Source of the DNA: Fennellomyces sp. T-0311
Lineage: Eukaryota; Mucoromycota; Mucoromycetes; Mucorales; Lichtheimiaceae
Assembly (NCBI GenBank): GCA_025266875.1
Contig: JALLLT010000007.1
Span: 62,001-126,000, forward strand
DNA: 64,000 nt
Reading direction: 5' to 3'
Shown: in pieces, positions 13,104 through 26,900 of the stretch
Numbering within the stretch: the stretch's first letter is position 1
Layout of the letters: each line of letters opens with the position of its first letter
Notes under the pieces: generated by a model
What the model saw: the letters and a program-made list of their open reading frames with translations, nothing else
Database searches by the model: none
Told to the model about the DNA's origin: nothing
Position numbers and translations under genes: made by a program

Positions 13104-16100
13104 TTAACACATGAATCCAATGCCATTGATGTAATAGCTTACCCTGTCCTTGATGTGTTGCAGGAATTGTTGGTAGCTCATAATACTATCAGTTCGATCC
13201 TCCACAAGATGGGACAAGAACCACAGCCGCAAGTATGGATCACCATCTTCTTTGATAAGATACAGTGTTGGGTAATAGTTGCCGCGTCGCATTTCACGTA
13301 TTTTTCCAATAATCATGTTCACTTTTCGGTTAATGGATGATTCCAGTACTGGGAGTGTTATCTTGCCACCGCGAAGGCCATCATACGATTTGACATCAAA
13401 CAGATCAACGCATAGCTGAGGAACAACTCCCCGACCAACCCATATATAGATATTTTGGCTATTCTCAAGCAAGTAGCATCCATGTGGCTCGAGGTTCTCG
13501 ACAGTCAGGTTTAGCGCAGGTGGGAATACAACGCCATTCTCTGAGATTTCGCCAGCCTATCGAATGGTTGGGTTAGTTTATACTCTTTTGGGGTTTAAGA
13601 AATACTTACGTCAGGCGGCATGTTGTGAAGTCCGTATAAGTTCGGATAAAGGTAAGGCAGCAGAAGCTGGAGAGGCATGGTACGCAGGAGATTCATGGCA
13701 TTGGCACGTAAATCGGTGGGTACTTGGGAGCTTTGACGTAAAGCATCCTACAAGATTTAGAATTAGAAACATTGTTCTTATTTCACCAGAAGCCACCTAT
13801 CTTACATGCTTAAGCAGACAGAGTGCTATTAGTGGCAGAAGCTTAAGATTGCTAGGACCTGTCAATTGTGGAGTAGAACCGGGTCCAGACCCTAACACAT
13901 GTGATTTGTAAACGCCAAATATATCCACAACCTTATTGACGATGGCATCACGCGCGTCATCTAACTTGGATGATAACGCCCGTTCAACGCCTTCAATAAA
14001 ATCCGATATATTAATAACGCGTCGATCGTGACTCATTTCTAATAGTTTACCTTTGTTGGCAAAGTACGCGGCCAGTGCTTGCTGATTCACACAGGAGTAT
14101 ATTTCGGGCATCGACGTGGTTACTGGAAGACACAAAGTAATCACGCGAATACGTCGCTCACCGTGACATGTTGTATGCAAAAGTGCTGTTTGGAAACACA
14201 CGGTTGGGGTCTTTAGATCGTCTTCAATCACCACCTCCACACAGTAAGATTGATTTCGTGGTACGTTGGGCAGTGCAAGCAAGTCCGTGGATCGAATAAA
14301 GAAGTTGCCATGGAACGCATTCATGCGAAGGCCTCGGGAGGCTCGGATACGAATGACAGCCTCCAAGCCAATCTCTTCGGCAATCAGCTCCGAGAATTCA
14401 TGTGCAAATTTGAAGGCGTCTTCCGTGCGACTAGCATTAAATCCAGGGTAATAGTAGGTCTGACCACCGGTGTAATGGGGGAGGCAACCTGTTCAGTATG
14501 AACATTAATATATAACCGTATCATATAAACCCAATTTCCGTACTTAAAGTGGCTACATCAGAATATTGGCCACCGAAAATAAGCATATCACATGCAACCT
14601 GGGATCGTGAGCAATCGACCGCAAATGATTTGTAGAACGGTGATGCTGCATTCAGAAGCGTGGTTTCCTGGTCTACGTATTAGCAAAGCCGACATCTGAT
14701 GTCATGTGGACCCACCTTTGGAGTTCCCAACAGCTTCACATCCTCGCGCATCTTGAGTGCACCCACCCCAGTGTTTGGAAGAGTGGATTGCAAGCAAACA
14801 ATCTTACCACCTTGTTGGCACTGTGCAAATACTTAGCATCAAGCAGCATCACTTTGCAGAAAGAACACTCATACCAGCAGCTTGTATGCAGCCTGTAGTG
14901 CGCTTCCCAGTGCATTGTTGACATTCACGGTATCCTTGAACATATCCGGAAGTTTCTCCAAAAGCGCCTTGATAGTTTCCATGTTCTCGTTGAGATTGGC
15001 TAGCATATTGTCAGGCAGAGGTGCAAAAACGTCGTCGATATCCGAAACAACAAGCATCTGGGGCTCAGCAACGTCGGATTTGAGGTTGTAAAAATGAATC
15101 GAGCTGTCGACTGTAATGAATCCAACGCGCGTCCGATTATCTTTGTTTGGAATTCGATCCAGCGAGTCAAGAATTGTTCGCGCTGCTGTTGCCAGCATGC
15201 CGGATTGAATAGACGAGTGAGATACGTCGATAATGAAAATATATGCAGGAGCTTGCGGTGGGCGAACCTAACAAGCATACGTTCAATAATCCAGTCGTAT
15301 ATTGTGTCAAGTAGACTATACCATGTACTCTGTGGGCGCGACGAATTCCACACAGCCGTAGTTCAATTCAGCGCGTTTCCATCGATCCGCTGCTCGCTGA
15401 TTCACAGGGTCGTAATCGAATGCCGCTGGGACTGTTTGGCAAGCGTCAGATCAATGGCTTTCCCCAACTCTATTTCGCTCATTCTTACCATCATTAAGAA
15501 GGAAGCACATATTGCATTTCCAGCGCTGACCACCCTCTACAAAAGTAATATATGGATTGATGTACGTTCTGCAACGACGGCATCTGGCAATAACACTATC
15601 GGAAATGACAGGGACTGGGCTCTGCATAGACACAATCTTAGCCCTGACTGTTACTGTCCCATAGCAATCCAATGTACCTCATTTTCGCTGACAGTTCGGT
15701 ACGGTGCCAGGACCAGCGCAAGTGGGAGCCTTGATTTTTTCAATATCTGCTCAGTAGCGGGAATTGCGTTTAACGTGGAGCACTTGTACGATGGATCACA
15801 GTTTGAATTGGGCGAATTTGTCAATGCAGTCTAATACACGGCATCAGTCACCATGGTTATCATGCCATAATTGTAACTATAGCGAGCTCACATTTGGGGG
15901 CAACCGGATAGCTGGCGGAGGTGCTGTCAGATCAGCAATCTGAGGACGTATACCGGACAAGGCAACCGCCTGTGTCATCTATACGTTGCGCAACACATTA
16001 GCTACCCTTCTTAAAACATGCCCCAATCGTCCCGCTCCATACCTGAGGCGGAGGAGCACCACCCATACTCATGTTTCCGAACTGTGCCGTCACGTTATTG

Positions 16101-16726
16101 ACTCCACCTTGCCCATATGCATAGGGATCCTGCGCCGGACTTGGCTGTTGTGGCTGCTGACCATATGCCGGAGCAGTAGCCGGAGCTTGAGACTGCTGTT
16201 GTTGCTGTGACATGCCTGGATACGATCCACCTCCATAATTGTTATTAGGTTCTTCCATATACGCCTTTGTGATTTGCTCCGGATACATTCTTTTGCGCCG
16301 ATGATGATCCGTATGCTGCTGGCTCACTGTGGGCGACCCAGGACCAACGGCGCCTGATCCAGGGCTTTGCAACGGAGGTGTTGCAGGTTGCTGCTGGATG
16401 GTAGTCGGCGATATGGTCGGATCTATCGGTTGTTGCATAGCTGCCGGTCGCACACCTGTAGCAGCCATTGTAGGGGATTGTGCTGGGCGGCCGGGGGTGA
16501 ATCCTTGAGCTAATCGTGGATGAGGTTGTTGGAATCCCGGTCTTGCCAATTGCTGTTGTTGTGGAGGAGGAATGCCTGCTGGCGACGGAGGTTGGCCTGG
16601 TGGCGGTCTTGCACCTTGAGGGTAACCAGGTGGTGGAGGGCGATTCGGATCGCCCATCGGTGGTCTTTGACCGACAGGAGGAGTCTGTGAAGGACGCATT
16701 GGGTAGTGTGGATTTTGACTTGCCAT
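13104..16726 (-). CDS. SEC24: COPII coat cargo adaptor Sec24
   Basis: This multi-exon gene encodes the Sec24 subunit that binds cargo and Sec23 on ER exit sites. The first exon (16726 to about 16040) encodes a Pro/Gln/Gly-rich leader typical of Sec24. Later exons give the zinc finger [24 protein letters not shown] near 15530-15600. The joined segment [20 protein letters not shown] and a vWA-like trunk follow ([17 protein letters not shown], 15180 leftwards). The beta-sandwich/helical region comes next, and then the gelsolin-like end ([19 protein letters not shown], 13460-13400). Nearly all joins use GT..AG introns of 50-80 nt. An in-frame ATG at 16795 would add 23 residues, but 16726 fits a typical Sec24 start better. 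The C-terminus is ambiguous: reading through gives a stop at 13104, while using a GTAAGC donor there and an acceptor about 57 nt downstream moves the stop to 13063. Confidence 0.93.
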
Positions 16727-18787
16727 CGCGTGAATAAAAGGAGGGCCTGTGTCGTTCGCGGATACGTGGCAAGACCGCTGCTTATAGCTGGCCATGAATT
16801 CAATTCCCTAATGCAGCACTGCAAGATGCTTTGACAGGTAGTCATCATTGATTGGGCACCCTCTTTGACATAGCAACTGGCCCATATCGCATACTGCTGA
16901 GCATCTTGCGCCTCGTACTCTATTTTAAAAGAGTCCTGTATTCATGTCTTTGGTACGTGATCGTCAACTATAGGTTTCTTTCCCCTATCTGTTTTCGCAC
17001 ACAACAGCATATCATGCTGATCGTTTCTCAGAACGCATTGTGCAAATATGAGTAGCTTTAAGTACAATGTGGGATAAGGGTGGCAACTGAGCGATATACA
17101 ATAGTAATTCGTGCTAAAATTCACTCTTGTAGCCGAAGTCGTTTCAATTCATATCTTTTCGTTATTGCGCTTTCGGCGATGGACACACTGGTCACATGAC
17201 ACCGTAACATTTTTTCATTTCAGGTACGCTATATTGGAAACAGGTAGATACGCTCTATGTAATAATGTCATCCTACTAATCCATGAATATCGCCCTTGTT
17301 TTTCATGGTTTTTCACCAGTATGAAGAAGGCGTCTTGAGGCCAACTCCTTTTCAGTACTGCTAATGGTGTTCCATAGTTTTGGTGAGGTGACTGTGTCTT
17401 TTACCAATGGTAAACAGCCTTACAATTCGATCTAACTCTTCGAGATGAAGCTTGGAGATTGTCAGTACGTAAAAGTTTTAGTGCCTCCTTGAAGACCTTG
17501 AGTTCGCTGAGGGCTTGAAGAAATCTGAGATCTCCGATACAAAAGGCAGCTGTTACAAATCCATTTCCTGTCGACATGCATATAATCCAAGGTTCCTATA
17601 CACTGTGTTAATATACTACAATTATGCTGCCTTACCAAACCGCCTTATCACAAGCATAAACAGTTTATATCATTCTTCATATTTGTCCGACACCCTTCCA
17701 GTGCGCGTAAAATTGTCCAGTTTGCTCCAGTGTTCGTTATCTGCTTCGGTGCACTAGCGAATTCCTAACATTTGGCATAACACTTCATTCTGATGATCAA
17801 CACAACAATGGCTGCAAATGTTAGCTCTTGACGGTGTGGCAGCGTGCGCAGATATTTCGACAACTTCATCGGAAAGTTCCTATACTTGAGAAAGGAAGGG
17901 GTTGTGATTGATACATTCGTATATTTACCCTCGTTGTCTTTATTCCGCTTTCCGCTGATCGACTTTTAGGACAGTTTGAACCACACCAGTTCAGTAGCAT
18001 CACCATCACCGAACTTCCCAATTTTGCCTTGCATGAAATAAGTGAGCGTTGTTCGCGCACCTGGATCTAAGGTCACGGTTTTGGTGTGTAGGATGGTGAT
18101 CGGTGTTTGACAGTCAGCAAAGATTGGACAATGTAACCCAACCTGGCTACCGTCCAGTGTGAGTTTATTGTCGTACTGCACAACAGTATTCTCATGATAC
18201 GTTGGCAAGAATTCTTGGCTGAAAAGCTCAATTCTTATGACAAATGCGCTGACATATAAGCCGATCTAGCGGTCGATAATGATTTGCGTAGTATCTTTGC
18301 CATTGCAAATTACCATGCTGTATTACTTATAAATTTTACTAACTTTGCCACAAGCTTTTCTATAAACCAAAATAGGCTATGATGAGTCAATATATGAAAT
18401 AAGCTGTATGATCTACTGTTCTTTTTCCTCTAGATTGATATTTGAGGAGCCGGTCCTAGTCGGTCGGTCTGCCAGTCCGATAGCTCAAATTCCGAGCCCT
18501 GTCCACTTGTTAATATGCTTCTACGTAATATATCCTTACTAGTAAACGTTTTGGGATGTCGTCTAGATTAAACATACTGGAGTACCTCTCGGGTTGCGGC
18601 CTATCGCTTTAAAAGTTTCAGCCATCTCAGAAACAGTATTACTCCTTATGCAAGATCAAAAGTTAAGCCCAATGGCATCCAGCTCACCTGACAGTGGCGT
18701 CGAATGGGTGCGTGATCTTTTTTAAGTCAGTAAATAAAGGATCACTTGATACATATCTCAAACCATCTTTTCCTCCTCTTTTCTAAA
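16727..18787. other. Intergenic region between SEC24 and the F-box gene
   Basis: Mostly stop-rich DNA. Bases 16730-16860 may be SEC24 5' UTR. A minus-strand ORF at 17966-18208 is listed separately. No RNA gene or repeat was recognised. Confidence 0.5.
17966..18208 (-). CDS. Hypothetical ORF fragment, no family recognised
   Basis: An 80-codon frame is open and extends upstream without an ATG (reading VIRIELFSQEFLPTYHENT), ending at 17966. Its composition is protein-like, with beta-rich stretches such as TPITILHTKTVTLDPGARTT, in contrast to nearby noise. The upstream edge has an AG acceptor-like site near 18245, so it could be the last exon of a small gene or a gene relic. A similar orphan minus-strand ORF lies at 21707-21922 on the other side of the SET gene. 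Function unknown. Confidence 0.25.
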   Translation of the reverse strand: MPTYHENTVVQYDNKLTLDGSQVGLHCPIFADCQTPITILHTKTVTLDPGARTTLTYFMQGKIGKFGDGDATELVWFKLS

Positions 18788-20500
18788 ATGACAGCTGTTA
18801 TAGAGGTAGTACCCTTAACTAATGGCAACGACTCACTGTATAAGCTTCCAAGAGAAGTCATACACGATATTTTGACACTGCTTCCATTTGTTGAACGGTT
18901 CATCTGTGCATCAACATGCAAGACCTGGCGTGACCTTATTTTGACATCGACAGGTCTCTGGTACGAAATATACCTGACCGATCCTATCATATTGAAGCGG
19001 TTTCTATATGATAATCGTCTCGCACAATCAGCAAGCAAGCAAGTCCGGGTTGTTAACTTTACGTTCCACTCAAGCGGACGTCGAGCTCAAAAGATCGTCA
19101 AACAGATGCTCCAAAATAAATGGTCCAATATTAGATCCTTAAGTAAGTCAAAAAATCCTGAAAGCTGATGTAGATATTCGCTTACATACATCACTTTAGC
19201 TTTGACAAATTTTATATCCTCGGAGATTGCTCTCACGAATCTGCTGATCATGAACAAAGAAACCTTGGATACGCTGTATTTGGAAAATGGGGGGCCAGCC
19301 ACGCAAGTGCTCCTAGAAGCTGTTTTTATGAAGTGTTACCGGCTCAAGCATTTGACGTACATCGACAATGGTCACTCTGGAATGAATCGACACTTCAATA
19401 TCCCGCGATCGCAAACGCTGCGCCTTACTTCCCTGTGTATTCATTGCGACAAAATGCTTGAAGGTGATATGTTGCCGCAGGTACTACGACTCAGCCCGCT
19501 TCTCAAAAACCTCGAGTTACACGATACGCGTGAATCTCGTGACAGCATCATGTATGACGGCCAGGATCTGCTAAAATTCGTCCATACATACTGCCATAGG
19601 ATTTCTTCAATTTACTACAGCAGAACCTATCACGTAGTCAACAACGGAATGAAAAATGGCATGTGGTTTAAAAGCGACAGTTTGGACTTTCGCTACCATC
19701 CCTATATCGGAGCAGCACGACAGGATGATCTAATACTGCCATGGGTCAATCAATCTCACACTACAATCACGAGTTTATCGCTCGCCGTTTGCCTTACAAA
19801 GCCTCATCATCGCGCGTTGGATCAATTATCTGTACTCGGTGTACCACAGCTGCGTGAGCTGGAACTCTATTGTCTATGCGACACCACTACTACACAATGC
19901 TCAGCGTTTAGCCTTCAAACAATCATTGGAACCTGTCCAAGGCTAGAGAAACTCCGTTCCCATCGCCTAGACGTGATTGATGACAATATTCTCCAAATAT
20001 TGGGAGGCTTAAGTAATCTCCGGCACCTCGAAATTGAACTGGGTAGTAGCGCGAGCGCTATCACCAGCCAAGGCATGCGATGGTTGTTTAATGAAAAATG
20101 CAAGCTGGATATTGCAATTTTTGGTGGCAAGAAAAACTACTTCACTGACGAGCACCTTATAGCAGTGGCTTCGCATAAACGGCTCCAGCACTTGGGTCTT
20201 CGTTCCGGAAGTTGTCTCACCACTGAGGGAATATGTAGCTTTACTGAGCTTATGCAAGATTCTGATTTAGAGTATCTGGAACTGGGCCGCTCGCCTGCAG
20301 TGGGTAACAAGGGCATCATCAGTCTGGGTCGCTTGAGTAAGCTGCGACGTCTCGAGCTGAACGTGTTCATGAAAGGTTTGCGTGTCAATATCATCCTGAA
20401 GCTATTTGAAACGCGATCTTCTACACATACTCTTGCTGTACAATACTTCAATGGAATTAAAGTGAAGCAGCTTTCGAGTGATACGATGCAGAATCTTTAA
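18788..20500 (+). CDS. F-box protein with leucine-rich repeats
   Basis: Two exons (18788-19142 and 19200-20500, intron 57 nt) give 551 residues. An F-box lies at about residues 17-60 (LYKLPREVIHDILTLLPF..STCKTWRDLI). The rest is made of irregular leucine-rich repeats (LRELELYCL, LRHLEIELG, LEYLELGRS, LRRLELNVF). Such proteins recruit substrates to SCF (Skp1-cullin-F-box) ubiquitin ligases, the LRR part being the substrate receptor. The substrate cannot be inferred. The F-box/LRR family is large in Mucorales, so orthology is uncertain. The gene lies between SEC24 and the SET gene inside the loop of the ATP2 inverted repeat. Confidence 0.85.
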
Positions 20501-20631
20501 CAGAAATAAAAGTACGATTATATGGCCCACACGGCAGACTTGTATGAAGACAATTAAAGCGTGTTTGGAGGTACGCTCGATGGTGTTATTTACAATTACT
20601 ACAAAGGGTATGGAGACGGATGCACGCTGCT

Positions 20632-21334
20632 CTATCGCTTACTCGAATGGTGCTGCTCATGCATATCCATACCCCGATTAGTCCAAAACGACTTGCCGTA
20701 TGTCACCAGCTAGATAACCGTATCTTGGTTAGTATCAGCAATAGCAAGTTCTAGCGAGACATACCAATTCTTCACCCTTTCGTATTTTGCTGTTTCCCTG
20801 GACAAAAATGCCAACGCGTATCTGGCGTGTGTTTTCATCCATGTAGTTCAAGAAACATACATTTGGTCCTGACCCAATTCCTCGAAAATCATTACAAAAG
20901 CGGGCTTCATTGCCACACTTTGCCGCATCGATTGACAGATCCGTGCCAAACCGCAGTACATAGTCTGAGGTTGGATCGTACTCCTTATATTCCACGACGC
21001 CGAGATAGTCCAAAATAAGCTGTCGTGGTTGTAGCGTCTGCGCAGCAAACAATCCATATGCACCACAGCATGGATGACTCTTATCCGTAATCTTTTTGAT
21101 CTTTATGTTCCGTCGCTGTTCTTTTATGCTTGGGTATGATGTGCCGCGTACGTTAACATGATCGTTGAGGAATCGGGGTGATTGCACTTGATCAGCGATC
21201 TTGGCAGGTTTTGGATCAAAGCTCATGCGTAGCTCCGGTGGAATAGCCGGCGACCATATCAGTTTATCGATGTATTTTACTTCAGGTGTCCATCCCGAAG
21301 GCGATGGCACAGTTTTGATGTCACGGTAGTTCAT
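20632..21334 (-). CDS. Small SET-domain protein (putative lysine methyltransferase)
   Basis: Exon 1 is 21334-20765 and exon 2 is 20709-20632, joined over a 55-nt GTATGT..TAG intron containing a ctaac branch-like motif, for 215 residues. The SET features are in order: AYGLFAAQTLQPRQLILDYLG (about residues 92-112), GNEARFCNDFRG (about 141-152) and, across the splice, GEELLVTYGKSFW. The last motif supplies the catalytic Tyr and confirms the splice; reading through the donor instead gives an abnormal end (LARTCYC). The architecture is short, with no pre-SET or post-SET cysteine cluster visible. Likely an AdoMet-dependent protein methyltransferase, histone or non-histone; substrate unknown. Start is the only ATG before the conserved part, with stops upstream. 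Confidence 0.85.
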
Positions 21335-22127
21335 TTCGAAAGAAAATATTTTTTTAGCTTCCCTTCAACTGAGATTTAAAGGTGGGATGAGTTGCTATAT
21401 ACACATAGTGACACATATTTCATGTGGCAATGGTCCTCGATAATTATACACTGACCCACTGGTTCGGAAATCTTGTCAATTGGAGTCTCTGGAGTCTGAA
21501 TGCTGTACCAGGATGTGGTTATAGAATCGTGTCGAAGGTCTGAGAGGGCTCTGCAGCCGGTTACTCTTTTGTATCGCAACCTTTGACAGGAGATCAGGTC
21601 TAGCCACGCGTAAAATGCAGGCATCGGTTGCTACAAGACAAATAGATAAAGTAGTGCCCGTGACCACAGGGTCAAGGCGCTCCAGATCCCTTCCAACTGG
21701 ATACTATCAATTCCAGTTGTGCGAGATATGATTGGCAAATGGTGGCATTATATATCCATCCATGGAAAAATCAACGTTGTAGGAGGCACGCAATTCAAAT
21801 TCTTGCACGAGTACTGAAGGAAATCCGACCCCTGTTGCCTTGGATACAGTAACGTTAGAGCTCCGCGTTGCCATGGTTTTCTCAATGTAACCATCAGCCA
21901 AAAAGAACAGTGATGTAATCATCGTTTAGTGTCATCGATATACATAAGGCTGCCTCAAGGTTTATGGAATGCCAGAATATGAAGTGTATTAATATCCGAG
22001 GATAAGACAAGCATCGATACACTGATATTTGATGGTGACTGTATTCGATTGGTCGCAACGCAATCCCGCTTGACAGGCCCAACTGAAGGAAAAAATTTCT
22101 TTTGTCGTTGTCGTTTCCTCCAACAAA
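21335..22127. other. Region between SET gene and ATP2 copy B
   Basis: This region should hold the ATP2 copy B promoter and the SET-gene promoter. Minus-strand ORFs at 21707-21922 (includes VLVQEFELRASYNVDFSMDG) and 21376-21624 look partly protein-like, but I cannot join them into a gene or name a family. The pyrimidine-rich leader just before 22128 is probably the ATP2 5' UTR. Confidence 0.45.
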
Positions 22128-23876
<1,749 letters not shown>

Positions 23877-23965
23877 TTATCCTACCAACCCTTTGTAATA
23901 AAAAAGTCTTTGTATTTTGTGTTTTTGTTGAATCATATACAAGTTTTGCTTCTAGGAGGTCTGCT

Positions 23966-26900
23966 CTATGATAATGGACTATCCCTTTCACGAGCTGCCT
24001 CTGCTTGTCGTGCCATCTCCAATAAAATGGGGAGCTCGCCTGATTGTTCACACATCGCATGGAATGCGGATGTTGGCGTTCGATTCAACAACCTCCAAGG
24101 CGAGTCGAATTCTATCACACGACCTTGATCCATCACAAGTACCCGGTCGTAGTCTATTACAGTGCGCAATCGATGTGCCACACATATCAACGTGGAATCT
24201 GCAAAAGCTTGACGGATCGTACGCTGGATCTTGGCGTCAATCTCAAAGTCCACGCTGGCCGTTGCTTCGTCCATGACAATCAACTTGCTAGAGCGAAGCA
24301 ATGCACGAGACATACACAAAAGCTGACGTTGGCCTTGCGAAAAGTTCTGACCACCGTCGCTCACCGGCTGATCAAGGCTTTGGATCATGCTTCGTATATG
24401 CACTCGAGCAAGTGCCGTCCATATCGATTCATCAGAATGTTCATCAAATGGATCCAAATTGGAGCGTATGGTACCAGAAAATAGTGCAGCGTCTTGGGGT
24501 ATCATTGTCAGGCGTGAGCGGAGGGACTTGAGATCGATATTGGCAATGTTGAGACCGTCTAAAATAATATCGCCCTCGGATGCTTCTAAGAATCGGAACA
24601 GCGATAGAGCAAATGTACTTTTGCCAGAGCCTGTTCGACCCACGATCCCAATCTTCTCCTTGTCTCTCACATCGAACGAAACACCATGTAAAACTGGATC
24701 GAGGTCTGGTGCATATCGAATGTGAAGATTTCTTATGCTGAGTGTCGCTTTCTCTGGCCAAGTCTGTGGTACGGGTAGTTGATTGCGGGGTTCCTGATCC
24801 AGTTCCAAATACTCTTGTATCCGTTCAACGGAATTCATGTTGATCTCCACTTGGGTATACTGTCGGATCATCCAGTACACGTGCACCAAAAAGGTGCGTG
24901 CGTAAACAAGTGAGATACCGGCCATGCCAGCGTCTACTGTGTCGAGATTATGGAGAATCAAGATTCCAGCACCTAACGACATTAATGCGCCAGCGGATTC
25001 CATGCGTATGAGTAGCCATCGATTGACCATCCACAGGAGATAGTAAGGTGAAAGGTAGGAGTCGATTTTTTCGTACATCGCCGACAGAAATTTACGTTGT
25101 TGTCCAAACGCACGAATTGTCGTGACACCGGATAACGTCTCTGTAAAATGGGAATAAATCGGTGACCGGTTGACAGAGTTTAAGCGCTTCAACTCTCGCG
25201 ATGATCGCAAATAGTATACGCCAATTACCATGTAAGTCACAGCTAAGATTCCGGTCAATGAGAGTGTGCGGTTATTGCAGGGCACATACCAGTTACGGCT
25301 GCCACAAGTATGAACTGCGGGGTAATAGCACTGATAATTAGCGATGAAGCCACCATGCCTGTGAGACATTCGATCAGTAGACCAGCTGTTCGTGCCATTT
25401 GCATATCAATGACGGTCATGTCTGAACCGAATCTGTTTAGGATTCTTCCGCAAGGAGTCGTATCGAAAAATCGTAATGGTGCATGGGTTATTCTGTCGAG
25501 CAACTGTGAGAACAAAGCTTTGGCGCCGCGAATGGATCCCCAGAAGAGAAGTATGTTGCGTAGTGCGTCACAGACGACAAATGACAGACATAAAAACACG
25601 TATACAGTAATGTAGTAGTTCACATCAACCATGGCCCCTTGTTTAAATCCCTGGACGCTTGTTGCATACTGCGATACCTGAAGTCGTATATCGGTAAACG
25701 AAAATGCTTGATAATGCGATGTTGGATGTATTGAGTATGGCGTATGACTAGTGTTTGATGATGAATATGCTGCTGCCCAAATTCTTAGCCACCTATAGCC
25801 ATTCATATGTCTGTAAGTAACTATAGAAACGCAAACATTCGTCAGCGTACCAATTTTCTGCAAATACCAAAGACCTGGAGGCACAGAAGAAAATGGCCAG
25901 CGCCGTCCAGAAAAGCCATCCACCGCAAGCTCGAAAATAAGCCAGATGCACCTTGATTTTTACATGGCCCTTCTCCGTTTGCTCATCTTGAATCAACTTT
26001 GCCGTTGCTGTTGCCTCTTTTTCCTCAATTATAATGTTATTGTCGCCATCATGTCCCTTTGTCTCCAAGGTTTGTGTAGTGTTTGTGTGGATACTTGATT
26101 TGAGTATTTCGGAAAACTCATCTGTTTGTCGTAGATTTTCCACCAAGCCGTATTCTGCCACAACGCCACCCATTTCAAGTCTGACCAGAAACTTTGCAGC
26201 TGAAATACAAAGTTGTAGGTGGTGTGTTACCATGACTACGGTTCGTCCTTGCAAAAGGCTGCCTCGTATGCAATGCTCGAAAATGTGACGCGCAGTGTGG
26301 GCGTCAACCGCACTCAGACAATCGTCTAGCAAAGCAACTTTTGCGTAAGAATAAACTGCACGTGCAAGTGATACCCTTTGGATAAAATTAGTAGCGTAGA
26401 CGCTTACATGGATAATGGTATTTACCTTTGCTTTTGACCTCCAGACAACGATATGCCTTTTTCGCCAATCTCAGTTTGATCCCCATTAGGCAGTATTGAT
26501 AAGTCTTTTACAAGCGCGCATTGCCAAAGAACTTTGCGATAACGCTCCGCTTCGTATGGATTGCCAAAAAGTATGTTTTCTCGTATTGTCGCTTGTCGTA
26601 AGAATGGTTGCTGTGCAGCGTACGCCACTAAGTTGGACATGGTCGGTGATACTCCATCATACAATGTTTGCTCTTCATCCTTGTCATTATCATCCTCCAT
26701 GCTCCAAGCGTCACATAAAAGCTTTCGTGAAAATCCCGTGAGAGGCAAATATGCCTGACCTTTTACTTTATCCATTTCACCAAGCAGGGCATGTAGAATG
26801 CTAGACTTGCCGCTTCCTGTTGGACCGTATATCAGGCTCAATTGACCTGGCGGAAAATCAAAGGCAGATGGTATCCGTAGTTGGAATATTGGTGTAGATA

